Positions 39,166 through 47,771 of a DNA stretch of 64,000 bases are shown in pieces. Under the pieces are notes generated by a model. That model made no database searches, was not told the DNA's origin, and saw only the letters and a list, made by a program, of their open reading frames with translations. Source of the stretch: Roseovarius sp. TE539 (GTDB lineage: Bacteria > Pseudomonadota > Alphaproteobacteria > Rhodobacterales > Rhodobacteraceae). The DNA lies in contig NZ_QNGB01000004.1 of the NCBI RefSeq assembly GCF_003298505.1, positions 1-64,000 on the forward strand, in the 5' to 3' direction. Each line of letters starts with the position of its first letter. Within the stretch, counting starts at the first letter, position 1. The position numbers and the translations under genes are program-made.

Positions 39166-40187
39166 AGCTGTCGCCGCGGGACGCGCCCGGTTATTTCGCC
39201 AATCCCGAGCCGCACCGGGCCGGGTTGTTGATCCATGGTGCCGATGCGATGCGCGTGGCGTTGCGCCGGCAGGAGGTCATATCGGCGCTGGTCGGACCGG
39301 AGGGTGAAGCCGAAATGCGCCTGTCCCGGATTCCGGCCGCCGACCTGCGCAAGGATCCGGCCATGCTATCGGATGCGGTCCGATCCCAGGGTTTCTTTCC
39401 GGGTCGGCGTGTCGCCTTCGTTGACGGGGCCGGTGACGGGCTGGCCGAGCAGATCGGCGCGGTCCTTGAAGACTGGCGCGAAGGCGATGCGCAGGTGATC
39501 GTGACGGCGGGTGCCCTCCGGGCGGGATCAAGACTGCGCAAGCTTTTCGAAGCTCACCCCAATGCCTATGCGGCGGCGATCTATGACGATCCCCCGTCAC
39601 GCTCGGAGGTCGAGGCGGCACTGGAGGCCGCGGGCCTGGGCAATGCAGGGTCCGACGCCAAGGCTGATCTGATGGCGCTTGCCCGTGCGCTGGACCCCGG
39701 TCATTTCCGCCAGACCCTGGAAAAGATATCGCTCTACAAGCTTGACGACAGCACGCCGCTTGCCGCGACGGATATCGCTGCCTGTGCGCCTGCCGCCACC
39801 GAGGCGGCGGTCGATGACATGGTGGATATCGTGGCGGAGGCGCGCACCGCCGAGATCGGGCCGATGATGGCACGGCTGCGGGCGCAGGGCGTGGCGCCAG
39901 TGACACTCTGCATCGGGGCGGCGCGCCATTTCAAAGCCTTGTACGTGGCCGCGGCCGATCCGGGCGGCGTGGCCCGTGGTATCGCCGCATTGCGCCCGCC
40001 CGTGTACGGTCCGAAACGTGACAGGATGCAGCGGCAGGCACAGCACTGGGGTGCTGCGCGTCTGGAACAGGCGCTGTCGATGATGACCGAGACCGATCTG
40101 GCCTTGCGGTCGGCCGGTCAGAGTGCGCCGGCCATGGCGCTTGTGGAACGCACGCTTATCCGTCTTGCGATGCTCGCAGCGCGCTGA
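39162..40187 (+). CDS. holA: DNA polymerase III delta subunit
   Basis: 341 residues, the family's usual length. It opens the sliding clamp as part of the clamp loader. Start overlaps lptE by ATGA. Recognisable segments are LLIHGADAMRVALRRQE, then LYKLDDSTPLAATDIAAC in the linker and the helical C-domain with LARALDPG. It lacks a functional ATP site, as expected for delta. Confidence 0.9.
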   Translation: MKLSPRDAPGYFANPEPHRAGLLIHGADAMRVALRRQEVISALVGPEGEAEMRLSRIPAADLRKDPAMLSDAVRSQGFFPGRRVAFVDGAGDGLAEQIGAVLEDWREGDAQVIVTAGALRAGSRLRKLFEAHPNAYAAAIYDDPPSRSEVEAALEAAGLGNAGSDAKADLMALARALDPGHFRQTLEKISLYKLDDSTPLAATDIAACAPAATEAAVDDMVDIVAEARTAEIGPMMARLRAQGVAPVTLCIGAARHFKALYVAAADPGGVARGIAALRPPVYGPKRDRMQRQAQHWGAARLEQALSMMTETDLALRSAGQSAPAMALVERTLIRLAMLAAR

Positions 40188-40236
40188 CATCCCTTCCGCC
40201 ATTCAACGCTGCCGAAAGGAATGCCGCACTTGAGGG

Positions 40237-40749
40237 TCATTCGGGGAACAGCCCATCTGGTGGATCTGCTACCATCCGTCCCCTTGCCGGATCAACCGTC
40301 GGAACCACGGCCTGCGTGAACGGCATGAGGACAGTGGCCGAAACACCGGGGCAGCGGATTTCAAGAATGTCTCCGGCCCCGTGATCATGCACGGCGGTGA
40401 CCTTGCCCAGGTAGGCCCCTCCGGTATCGAAGACCTCGAGGCCGATCAGGTCCGCATGGTAGTATACGTCATCGGGCAGCTCGGGCAGGCGGTCCCGTGG
40501 CGCGAAAAGGCGTGTCCCGCGCAATGCGTCCGCCGCTTCCTTGGTGTCGATGCCCGAGAGTCGGGCAATCAGCGAGCCCTTTGTCGTCTGGCCGGTAAGC
40601 CTGATCGTGAAACACTGCGCCCCGGTTTCGGTCTCCACGGGGCCGTAGGCCGCGATATCCTCAGGCGTGGCGGTGAAACTCTTGAGCCGCAGCTCACCCT
40701 TGACGCCGAAGGCACCTGCAACGGCGCCTATGCAGATGCGCTCAGTCAT
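40237..40749 (-). CDS. rimM: 16S rRNA processing / ribosome maturation factor RimM
   Basis: 170 residues from the ATG at 40749, with GGAG 6 bases upstream; ATG at 40764 is the longer alternative. The N-terminal barrel begins ICIGAVAGAFGVKGELRLKSFT; the PRC-barrel C-domain contains YYHADLIGLEVFD and LGKVTAVHDHGAGDILEI, then LMPFTQAVVPTVD. RimM binds ribosomal protein S19 in 30S maturation. The upstream small ORF overlaps its start by 8 bp. trmD, which commonly follows, is not downstream; holA converges instead. Confidence 0.93.
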   Translation of the reverse strand: MTERICIGAVAGAFGVKGELRLKSFTATPEDIAAYGPVETETGAQCFTIRLTGQTTKGSLIARLSGIDTKEAADALRGTRLFAPRDRLPELPDDVYYHADLIGLEVFDTGGAYLGKVTAVHDHGAGDILEIRCPGVSATVLMPFTQAVVPTVDPARGRMVADPPDGLFPE

Positions 40750-40888
40750 GTGTCGCTCCTTCACAGAATGACCCGCTCATCGTGCCGCCTGCCGCCGCGC
40801 AGGCGTCACTCTGTGACCGCCTTTCGAATAGCACGCCGGCGGTGAAGGCAATGAGACAGACGATCACCAGACGGACCGGGCGGAGCAT
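40742..40888 (-). CDS. 48-residue single-pass membrane protein between bluB and rimM
   Basis: ATG at 40888, stop at 40742-40744. The product begins MLRPVRLVIVCLIAFTAGVL, a clear membrane helix, followed by FERRSQSDAC and a short tail with a second cysteine (GSFCEG). The start lies one base after the bluB stop and the end overlaps rimM by 8 bp, which fits coupled translation; GAGG lies about 9 bases before the ATG. The hydrophobic start, Cys pair and tight fit argue for a real gene. No family assigned; function unknown. Confidence 0.65.
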   Translation of the reverse strand: MLRPVRLVIVCLIAFTAGVLFERRSQSDACAAAGGTMSGSFCEGATHD

Positions 40889-40889
40889 C

Positions 40890-41519
40890 TCAGCGCGCCT
40901 CGATCATCAGGGCACCGCGCCGATCTTCCCACCGGGCGGTCTCGAGTTCCGGATTTGTGCTCTCTTTTTCGGGCCAACCGATGCAGAGATACGCGACCAG
41001 CGTCCAGTCCGCAGGCACGTCAAGGTCGCGGGCCAAGCGCGCCGGATCCAGGATCGACACCCAGCCGACGCCCAGTCCCTCGGCGCGCGCCGCAAGCCAG
41101 AACTGCGTGATCGCGGCGACGACGGAGTAGCGGCGCATCTCGGGCATGCTGCGCGCACCAAGACCGGCGCCTTTTGTGGTCGATTCGTCACAATAGACCG
41201 CGATCTGAATCGGCGCGTCCTGCATGCCCGAAAGCTTGAGCTGACTGTAGAGCTGTGCACGTTCGCCATCGTAACCACCCAACGCTTCGGCATTGGCGTC
41301 GTTGAAATTGTCGAGTGCGGCGCGGCGTGCGCTCACCGTCTGAAGGCGAATGAGACGCCACGGCTCGCTCAACCCGACGGAAGGTGCGAGGAGGAAGGTG
41401 TCGAGGCAGCTGCGCAGCAGTGCCTCGTCCACCGGATCGGTGCGAAAGCGGCGCACGTCCCGCCGCCAGCGCATCAGATCGCCGAGTAGGTTCCGGAAGT
41501 CCGGTGAAAACCTATCCAT
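40890..41519 (-). CDS. bluB: 5,6-dimethylbenzimidazole synthase
   Basis: 209 residues. BluB breaks down reduced FMN with oxygen to make the lower ligand of vitamin B12. It has the nitroreductase-like fold with WRRDVRRFRTDPV, SVGLSEPWRLIRL and AAITQFWLAARAEGLGVGWVSILDP. The usual B12 genes are not near; it sits between rpsP (24 bp upstream) and the small ORF before rimM, an odd place that suggests co-transcription with ribosomal genes. Confidence 0.92.
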   Translation of the reverse strand: MDRFSPDFRNLLGDLMRWRRDVRRFRTDPVDEALLRSCLDTFLLAPSVGLSEPWRLIRLQTVSARRAALDNFNDANAEALGGYDGERAQLYSQLKLSGMQDAPIQIAVYCDESTTKGAGLGARSMPEMRRYSVVAAITQFWLAARAEGLGVGWVSILDPARLARDLDVPADWTLVAYLCIGWPEKESTNPELETARWEDRRGALMIEAR

Positions 41520-41543
41520 TCCAGCCCTTCACCTCCGAGCCCC

Positions 41544-41912
41544 TTACGCCTCGCCGGTCGCCTCTTCGCTGGCGGCGGCGGCTTTCTCCGCCTTTTCGGC
41601 AGCGCGTTCCTGCGCCTTCTTGCCGGGGGTTCCCTTGTTGGGGTTGCTGCGCTCTTTCCTGTTCAGAACGCCGGCGGCTTCAAGCATGCGGCTGATGCGG
41701 TCGGAGGGTTGTGCCCCCTTGTCAAGCCAGTGCTGGATGCGTTCGAGATCCATCTTGACGCGGTCCTCGCTGTCCTTTGGCAGAAGCGGGTTGTAGGTGC
41801 CGAGCTTCTCGATGAAGCGCCCGTCGCGCGGCATGCGGCTGTCGGCGGCGACGATGGAGTAGTGCGGGCGCTTCTTGGAGCCGCCGCGGGAAAGTCGGAT
41901 CTTCATGGCCAT
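41544..41912 (-). CDS. rpsP: 30S ribosomal protein S16
   Basis: 122 residues from the ATG at 41912 ([11 protein letters not shown]), 9 bases after AAAGGAG; ATG at 41918 is closer than normal to that site. The core [35 protein letters not shown] is near-universal. A lysine/alanine/glutamate-rich tail of about 40 residues extends beyond the compact S16, as is common in alphaproteobacteria. Confidence 0.96.
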   Translation of the reverse strand: MAMKIRLSRGGSKKRPHYSIVAADSRMPRDGRFIEKLGTYNPLLPKDSEDRVKMDLERIQHWLDKGAQPSDRISRMLEAAGVLNRKERSNPNKGTPGKKAQERAAEKAEKAAAASEEATGEA

Positions 41913-41963
41913 TGTCATTTTCTCCTTTGAATGGCGGTGGAAAGGTGCGTGAAATCACGCATC

Positions 41964-42260
41964 CTACGATTGTTGTTTCCGGTGGTGCTGAATGACTTCA
42001 GCGATGATGAAATTGAGGAATTTCTTGGCGAATTCCGGGTCCAGGTCGGCCCGGTTCGCCAAGTCTTCAAGCCGCGCGATCTGTGCCGCTTCGCGATCGG
42101 GATCGGACGGGGGAAGGTCATGCTCGGCCTTGAGAAGGCCCACGGCCTGGGTGTGCTTGAACCGCTCGCCCAGTGTGTAGACCAGGATTGCATCGAGGCG
42201 ATCTATGCTTTCACGGTGCTCACGCAGGAGCGCGGCGGCGCGGGCGGTGGTATCGGTCAT
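41964..42260 (-). CDS. chorismate mutase (AroQ type)
   Basis: 98 residues, all helical. RESIDRLDAILVYTLGERFKHTQAVGLLKAEHDLPPSDPDREAAQ contains the conserved Arg, Lys and Glu residues of the AroQ fold, which rearranges chorismate to prephenate for phenylalanine and tyrosine. It is a single-domain enzyme without prephenate dehydratase. The gene is in the ffh-rpsP run, 51 bp before rpsP. Confidence 0.9.
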   Translation of the reverse strand: MTDTTARAAALLREHRESIDRLDAILVYTLGERFKHTQAVGLLKAEHDLPPSDPDREAAQIARLEDLANRADLDPEFAKKFLNFIIAEVIQHHRKQQS

Positions 42261-42341
42261 CGGTGGCCTCGCAAAACGATGTGACGGGCGGGTCGCAGGC
42301 CTGTCATGCCACCCGCGCCTGCGCGCATATGGAAGATGAAA

Positions 42342-42947
42342 TCAGTCAACCGGCATTCCCTTCGGCTTGAACAGGGGGTCGCAGTAATGACTGATCTCAA
42401 GTTCTATCCCGTCCAGAAGCTGCCCGGAGCGCAGCGTCTCCGGGGCGGGATGACGATACACGGCATCGTTGCCGTCGATCGTCGCGGCCTCCTTGTCCTT
42501 GACGCACCCCAGCCGTTCGGCCAGGCGGATGCTGTCGAGGTTCTTGGGATCGATGTAGCTGACGGCACCTTCCCAGCCGAGATCGTCGTAGAAATACCGG
42601 CGCACCGCGTGGGTGGCCTCAAGCGCGTAGCCATGGCCGGCCTCGTCGGGCCAGATGATCCAGGCGATCTCGCGTTCGGGCCAGCCGGCCGGATACCAGC
42701 CGCCGGTCATGCCGAGGGTCTTGTCGGTCTCGCGGTCGTGGATCATCCACATGCCATAGCCGCGGATCTCCCAGTGGCCGATCTCGGCGGCGTAGAGCAT
42801 CCAGGTCTCGTAGGGGTTGAGCGGCCCGCCCATGAAACGCGACCGGTAGGAGGCGAAGGTGGCCTTGAAGTTGGGATAATCGTCGGGTTCGGGGCCGCGC
42901 AGCACCAGGCGGCGGGTGTCCAGGACGGGAATGCGGGACGTGGGCAT
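42342..42947 (-). CDS. GNAT-family N-acetyltransferase (RimJ/RimL type), third of three
   Basis: 201 residues from the ATG at 42947. It begins PVLDTRRLVLRGPEPDDYPNF and has the acetyl-CoA region AWIIWPDEAGHGYALEATHAVRRYF and the C-terminal SYIDPKNLDSIRLAERLGCV typical of RimJ/L-type acetyltransferases. It starts one base before the stop of the upstream paralogue. Substrate unknown: possibly a protein N-terminus or small molecule. Confidence 0.88.
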   Translation of the reverse strand: MPTSRIPVLDTRRLVLRGPEPDDYPNFKATFASYRSRFMGGPLNPYETWMLYAAEIGHWEIRGYGMWMIHDRETDKTLGMTGGWYPAGWPEREIAWIIWPDEAGHGYALEATHAVRRYFYDDLGWEGAVSYIDPKNLDSIRLAERLGCVKDKEAATIDGNDAVYRHPAPETLRSGQLLDGIELEISHYCDPLFKPKGMPVD

Positions 42948-42948
42948 G

Positions 42949-43488
42949 TCAGGCGGCCTCCGGTGCGGGGTGACGGTAGACGATCGTGCCCGTCCAGCCG
43001 GGCAGGTCGGGAATAGCGGCACCCGCGTCCAGCGTGCAGCCCAGACGTTCGGCCAGAGCGATTGAGCGGGCGTTTTCCGGGTCGATGTAGCTGACCAGCG
43101 TGGACAGGCCGAATGTTCCGTAGGCATGGGCGCGCACGGCGCGGGCGGCTTCGCGGGCATACCCCCGGCCTTCCAGCGCGGGATCCCAGATGCCCCAGCC
43201 CAGCTCGATCTCGGGATAGCCGCCGGGCATCAGCAGCCCGCAATCCCCGATCGCCTGATCGTCGCCTTCAAGGCAGAGCACGAAGAGACCGAAGCCGTGG
43301 ATCGCCCAATGGCCGATCAGGCCGGCACAATGATCCCAGGCGGCGGCCCTGGAATACGGCCCGCCCATGTACACGGTGCGCACCTGCGTCAGGTAATTCA
43401 CGCCGCGCGCCACGTCGCGCGCATCGAAGGCGCGCAAGCGCAGTCGTTCGGTTTCCAGAACCGGGGTATCGGCATGGCGAAGCGTCAT
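42949..43488 (-). CDS. GNAT-family N-acetyltransferase (RimJ/RimL type), second of three
   Basis: 179 residues. PVLETERLRLRAFDARDV at the start, acetyl-CoA loop GIWDPALEGRGYAREAARAVRAHAY, and SYIDPENARSIALAERLGC near the end. Its start overlaps the previous gene's stop by 4 bp. Plainly a paralogue of both neighbours, at a level suggesting an old duplication. Confidence 0.88.
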   Translation of the reverse strand: MTLRHADTPVLETERLRLRAFDARDVARGVNYLTQVRTVYMGGPYSRAAAWDHCAGLIGHWAIHGFGLFVLCLEGDDQAIGDCGLLMPGGYPEIELGWGIWDPALEGRGYAREAARAVRAHAYGTFGLSTLVSYIDPENARSIALAERLGCTLDAGAAIPDLPGWTGTIVYRHPAPEAA

Positions 43489-44054
43489 GCGTAGGCCTCC
43501 GGGCTGCCGTCATTGTCCGCGCCGATCCCCAGGTCGGCGGGCGAAGGGTGGCGGTAAAGCCGTTCGGCGCCCATTTCGACATTGTCGTATTCGCGTTCGA
43601 ACCAGGCCCCAAGACGTTCGGCCAGTGCGACGGAGCGGTCGTTGCCCGGCACGATGTTCGAGGTCAGCGTGGCGAGGCCCAGCTCCTCATAGGCCCAGCG
43701 GCGGGCACGTTCGGCGCCCTCGAAGGCGATGCCGCGGCCCTCGAACCCGTCGAACACGACCCAGCCGATTTCGGGTTCGGGCCAGCCCTCCGGGTTCCAG
43801 ATGCCGGTGATGCCGCAGGGCTGGCCGGTTTCCTTCCACTGGATGGTGAAATAGCCATACCCGTGAAGCGCCCAGTGGCCGATATTGCAGGCGAACCAGC
43901 GCCACGCCTTGGCGCGGTCCCGCTCGGTCCCGAATCCCCAGGACCGCTCACGGTCCAGCAGGAAGGCGCAAAGCGGTTCGAAATCGTCGTGCTGCGGCCC
44001 GCGCAGCACCAGGCGGCCGGTTTCCAGCCGGGGTATGGTGAGGGTCAGGCTCAT
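43485..44054 (-). CDS. GNAT-family N-acetyltransferase (RimJ/RimL type), first of three
   Basis: 189 residues from the ATG at 44054 (MSLTLTIPRLETGRLVLRG). Same layout as the next two genes: VVFDGFEGRGIAFEGAERARRWAY and NIVPGNDRSVALAERLGAWF. It follows ffh by 64 bp on the same strand, so it heads the acetyltransferase trio inside the ffh-to-rimM run. Confidence 0.88.
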   Translation of the reverse strand: MSLTLTIPRLETGRLVLRGPQHDDFEPLCAFLLDRERSWGFGTERDRAKAWRWFACNIGHWALHGYGYFTIQWKETGQPCGITGIWNPEGWPEPEIGWVVFDGFEGRGIAFEGAERARRWAYEELGLATLTSNIVPGNDRSVALAERLGAWFEREYDNVEMGAERLYRHPSPADLGIGADNDGSPEAYA

Positions 44055-44118
44055 GCGCACGCCACCGCACCCGGACAATGCCGGCACTGGCTTTCCCGAC
44101 GTGACGAGGCCACCGCGA

Positions 44119-45612
44119 TCATTTCTTCTTGCCGAACCCGGAAAGGCCCGGGGGAAGCCCGGCGCCGCCGCCCGTGCCGGGCAGACCGCCTCGACCGCCG
44201 CCCAGTTGCCTTGCCGCCTGTTCCAGAGATTTCTGATCCATGCCCTGAAGATCCTCGGGGCCGGGGCCGCCCTTTCCGAACATGCCCTTCATCGCCTGTT
44301 TCAGGGCGCCGCCCTTGCCCATCTTCTTCATCATGTCGCCCATCTGGCGCTGCATCTTCAGAAGCTTGTTGAGTTCACTGACCTCTTGCCCGGCGCCTTT
44401 CGCGATGCGCTTCTTGCGGCTGGCCTGCAGGATCTTGGGGTTGGCGCGCTCCTTGCGGGTCATCGACTGGATGAGGGCGATCTGGCGGGTGATGACGCGG
44501 TCGTCGAAACCCGCCTCCTGCACCTGCTTGGCCATCTTTCCCATACCGGGCATCATGCCCATCATGCCTTCCATGCCGCCCATCTTCTGCATCTGTTCCA
44601 GCTGGGCCTTGAGGTCGTTCATGTTGAACTGACCCTTCTGGAAGCGCTTCATCATGCGCTCGGCCTGCTCGGCCTCCAGGGTTTCCTGCGCCTTTTCGAC
44701 CAGGCTGACGATGTCACCCATGCCCAGGATGCGCCCGGCGATGCGCTCGGGCTCGAAGGTTTCCAGGGCCTCCATCTTCTCGCCGGTGCCGACAAAGCGG
44801 ATCGGTTTGCCCGTCACGGCGCGCATCGAGAGCGCCGCGCCACCGCGCCCGTCACCGTCCATCCGGGTGAGCACCACGCCCGAAACACCGATGCGGGCGT
44901 CGAACTCGGTGGCGACGTTGACGGCGTCCTGCCCGGTGAGCCCGTCCACCACCAGCAGGGTTTCGCGCGGGTTGGCCACGTCGCGCACCGCCGCGGCCTG
45001 GGCAATGAGCTCGTCGTCGATATGGAGCCGCCCGGCGGTGTCGAGCATGTAGACGTCATAGCCCCCGAGGCTGGCCTGGGTCTTCGCGCGCCTGGCGATC
45101 GCAACCGGATCCTCGCCCTTGACGATGGGCAGGGTGTCGATCCCGATCTGCTGTCCGAGGATCTGGAGCTGCTCCATCGCGGCGGGGCGGTTCACGTCGA
45201 GCGAGGCCATCAGCACGCGCTTGCCGTCGCGGTCGCGCAGGCGCTTGGCCAGCTTGGCGGTCGTGGTGGTCTTGCCCGAGCCCTGCAGGCCGACCATCAG
45301 GATCGGCGCCGGCGGGGTGTCGATCTTGAGCGCGCCCGGCTCCTCCTCGCCGGTGAGCATCTCCACGAGCGCGTCATGGACGATCTTGATCACCTGCTGG
45401 CCGGGCGTGACCGACTTGGTGACCGCGGCGCCGGTGGCCTGTTTCTGGACCCGGCTGATGAAGTCGCGCGCCACGGGAAGGGATACGTCGGCCTCCAGCA
45501 GCGCGACGCGCACCTCGCGCAGGGCGGTCTTCACGTCCTCTTCGGAAAGCGCGCCCTGCCGTGTCAGGCGGTCGAGGACGCCTGAGAGGCGTTCGGAAAG
45601 ATTTTCAAACAT
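44119..45612 (-). CDS. ffh: signal recognition particle protein Ffh
   Basis: 497 residues. N-domain, then the GTPase G-domain with P-loop GLQGSGKTTTTAKLA (about 108-122), DTAGRLHIDDELI and TRMDGDGRGGAA; the methionine-rich M-domain (MQKMGGMEGMMGMMPGMGKM, RKKRIAKGAGQEVSELNKLLK) binds 4.5S RNA and signal peptides. The C-terminus is extended by a glycine-rich tail. It targets nascent membrane proteins to FtsY. First gene of a long minus-strand run ending with rimM. Confidence 0.96.
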   Translation of the reverse strand: MFENLSERLSGVLDRLTRQGALSEEDVKTALREVRVALLEADVSLPVARDFISRVQKQATGAAVTKSVTPGQQVIKIVHDALVEMLTGEEEPGALKIDTPPAPILMVGLQGSGKTTTTAKLAKRLRDRDGKRVLMASLDVNRPAAMEQLQILGQQIGIDTLPIVKGEDPVAIARRAKTQASLGGYDVYMLDTAGRLHIDDELIAQAAAVRDVANPRETLLVVDGLTGQDAVNVATEFDARIGVSGVVLTRMDGDGRGGAALSMRAVTGKPIRFVGTGEKMEALETFEPERIAGRILGMGDIVSLVEKAQETLEAEQAERMMKRFQKGQFNMNDLKAQLEQMQKMGGMEGMMGMMPGMGKMAKQVQEAGFDDRVITRQIALIQSMTRKERANPKILQASRKKRIAKGAGQEVSELNKLLKMQRQMGDMMKKMGKGGALKQAMKGMFGKGGPGPEDLQGMDQKSLEQAARQLGGGRGGLPGTGGGAGLPPGLSGFGKKK

Positions 45613-45957
45613 CGCCCTGGCCTCCTTCGCCGGTTGCTGCCGTGCCCTTCCCCAGATGGGGGCGGCGGTTCAATACACAAATGCCCCCACGGGCGAAACT
45701 CGCTGGTGGGGGGCGATCCCGGGCATTGCGCCGCAGGGACCGGAAGCGATGCGACTTCCGGAAATTTGGGATCGCGTATGCCGAAAGTTTGCGGAAGTCA
45801 AGGCCGGTGTTCTTCCTCGCCGCAGGTGCCCGCGGGATCCGGACAAAGGTGGGGCTGTATGATCTTCCCGGTCAAGCGCCGGACTTGTGCCCGGGTTGCC
45901 ATATCGCTACCAATTGCCGGAAAAGTGTTGGTATTCGCACAATGCTGCCGGGACACT
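45613..45957. other. 345 bp intergenic region between divergent ffh and lysR genes
   Basis: No credible gene on either strand. It must hold the promoters of ffh and of the LysR gene. GACTTCCG and CGGAAGTC form an inverted repeat about 40 bases apart (near 45750-45800), too far apart to be a simple operator. No terminator or riboswitch seen. Confidence 0.5.
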
Positions 45958-46839
45958 ATGGACAACTGGGACGAGATCAGGACCGCCTACAACGTGGCCC
46001 GTATCGGGACGGTGAGCGGCGCGGCTCAGGACATGGGCGTGCATCACGCCACCGTCATCCGCCATATCGACGCGCTGGAGGCGCGGCTGGGGGTGAAGCT
46101 GTTCCAACGCCATGCCCGCGGCTACACCCCGACCGAGGCCGGTGATGACCTGCTGCGCGTGGCGCAGGCCACCGACGACCAGTTGTCACAGCTCGAAGGG
46201 CGCTTGCGCGGGCGCGGCGACGCGGTGACCGGCGATCTGGTGGTGACCTCGGTCGGGGGGCTCAGTCATTTGCTGGTTCCGGTGCTGGCGGAATTTCAGG
46301 CCGAGTATCCCGATATCTTGGTGCGTTACCTGACCGGAGATCGCCTTTTCCGGCTGGAATACGGCGAAGCGCATGTGGCGGTGCGCGCAGGGCCGGCGCC
46401 CGAGGAGGCCGACAACGTCGTGCAACCGCTGCTGAAACAACGCATGGCGCTTTTCGCCAGCGAGGCATACATCGACCGGCACGGTCGGCCGGCAGGTGAG
46501 GCCGAGTTTTCGCGCCATCGGTTCGTCAGCGCCGATGACCCGGATTCGCGTGCGCCCTTCGCGCGCTGGTTGCGCGATGCCGTGCCAGAAGCTTGCATCA
46601 CCTTTCGCAGTGGTGACGTGCACGCACAGCGGCGCGCCATTGCGGAGGGGGCCGGTATCGGGTTCCTGTCGGAAATGCAGGCAGCCGAGATCGGTGGACT
46701 GGTGCGCATAACGGGTCCGCGCGACGAATGGTCGGCGCCGCTGTGGCTGGTCACGCACATGGACCTGCACCGTACCACGAAGGTTCAGGCGTTTCTTTCC
46801 TTCATCAAGATACGGTCGAAAACCTGGCAGGGCGCATGA
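45958..46839 (+). CDS. LysR-family transcriptional regulator
   Basis: 293 residues from the ATG at 45958 (MDNWDEIRTAYNVARIG). N-terminal helix-turn-helix (GTVSGAAQDMGVHHATVIRHIDALEARLGVKLFQRHARGYTPTEAG) and a periplasmic-binding-like effector domain. The 4 bp overlap with the following DMT transporter (ATGA) is unusual, as LysR genes are more often divergent from targets, and suggests the two are expressed together. Confidence 0.9.
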   Translation: MDNWDEIRTAYNVARIGTVSGAAQDMGVHHATVIRHIDALEARLGVKLFQRHARGYTPTEAGDDLLRVAQATDDQLSQLEGRLRGRGDAVTGDLVVTSVGGLSHLLVPVLAEFQAEYPDILVRYLTGDRLFRLEYGEAHVAVRAGPAPEEADNVVQPLLKQRMALFASEAYIDRHGRPAGEAEFSRHRFVSADDPDSRAPFARWLRDAVPEACITFRSGDVHAQRRAIAEGAGIGFLSEMQAAEIGGLVRITGPRDEWSAPLWLVTHMDLHRTTKVQAFLSFIKIRSKTWQGA

Positions 46840-47741
46840 CCGCCGGCGTCCGTGTGCCCATGACACAGCCGATGCGCGGGCATTTGGCGATGCTGGCCTT
46901 TTCGGCGCTGATCGCAGGGTCATTTGCACTCGGTTCGATGGCGGCGCCGCACGTGGCGCCAACTGCCCTCAACGCGGTGCGATTCGTTCTTGCGGCCTTG
47001 ATCGTCGGGGCCGCGGTTCAGGTGACCCACGGTTTTTCACGCGCCGCGTTCCGGGCGCCTTGGCGATATCTTCTGCTGGGCGGCGCGATGGGATTGTATT
47101 TCGTGCTCATGTTCGAAGGGCTCAAGACCGCTGCGCCGGTTTCGGCGGCGGCCGTGTTCACCCTTACGCCGATAGTGTCGGGCCTTGCGGGTTACGTGAT
47201 GCTGCGCCAGATCACCACGTCGCGAATGGCGCTGGCGCTTGCCATCGGGGCGACCGGGGCGCTGTGGGTGATCTTCGATGCCGATCCGGCCAAAATCGTG
47301 GCTTTCGCGCCCGGACGCGGGGAGGTGATCTATTTCTTCGGCTGCGTGGCGCATGCCGTCTATACCCCGATGGTGCGGTTGTTGAACCGCGGCGAACCGC
47401 CGGTGGTTTTCTCCTTCGGCGCCACGGTTGGGGCGGCGGTGCTGGTTGCGCTGGCAGGTTGGCGCGACATCGCCGCGACGGATTGGACCGCGCTGCCCGG
47501 GATCGTGTGGATCACGCTGGTCTATGTCGCCGTCTTCGCCACCGCGGCGAGCTTCGTGCTTTTGCAGTATGCGTCGCTCAGGCTGCCATCGGCCAAGGTC
47601 ATGGCCTATACCTATCTCACGCCTACATGGGTCATTTGCTGGGAAGCGGCCCTTGGGCATTCGCTGCCGCCGGTTATGATCATGGGAGGCGTGGGGTTGA
47701 CGGTGCTGGCATTGCTTGTGCTGCTCAAGGACGAGGGCTGA
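46836..47741 (+). CDS. DMT-superfamily (EamA) transporter
   Basis: 301 residues from the ATG at 46836 overlapping the LysR stop. Ten hydrophobic segments in two EamA repeats (ALIAGSFALGSMAAPHVAPTALNAVRF; MLRQITTSRM; second half LLQYASLRLPSAKVMAYTYLTPTWVICWEAALG). Likely effluxes a compound sensed by the coupled LysR protein; substrate unknown. Confidence 0.88.
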   Translation: MTAGVRVPMTQPMRGHLAMLAFSALIAGSFALGSMAAPHVAPTALNAVRFVLAALIVGAAVQVTHGFSRAAFRAPWRYLLLGGAMGLYFVLMFEGLKTAAPVSAAAVFTLTPIVSGLAGYVMLRQITTSRMALALAIGATGALWVIFDADPAKIVAFAPGRGEVIYFFGCVAHAVYTPMVRLLNRGEPPVVFSFGATVGAAVLVALAGWRDIAATDWTALPGIVWITLVYVAVFATAASFVLLQYASLRLPSAKVMAYTYLTPTWVICWEAALGHSLPPVMIMGGVGLTVLALLVLLKDEG

Positions 47742-47771
47742 GCCTGCGGTGACGACGGCAGGTCCGGCCGG

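Noticed and set aside
43885-45585. 566-codon plus-strand open frame opposite ffh
   Set aside because: Histidine/leucine-rich antisense shadow of the conserved ffh gene.
45750-45805. GACTTCCG/CGGAAGTC inverted repeat upstream of the LysR gene
   Set aside because: The arms are about 40 bases apart and lack the T-N11-A pattern of LysR sites.
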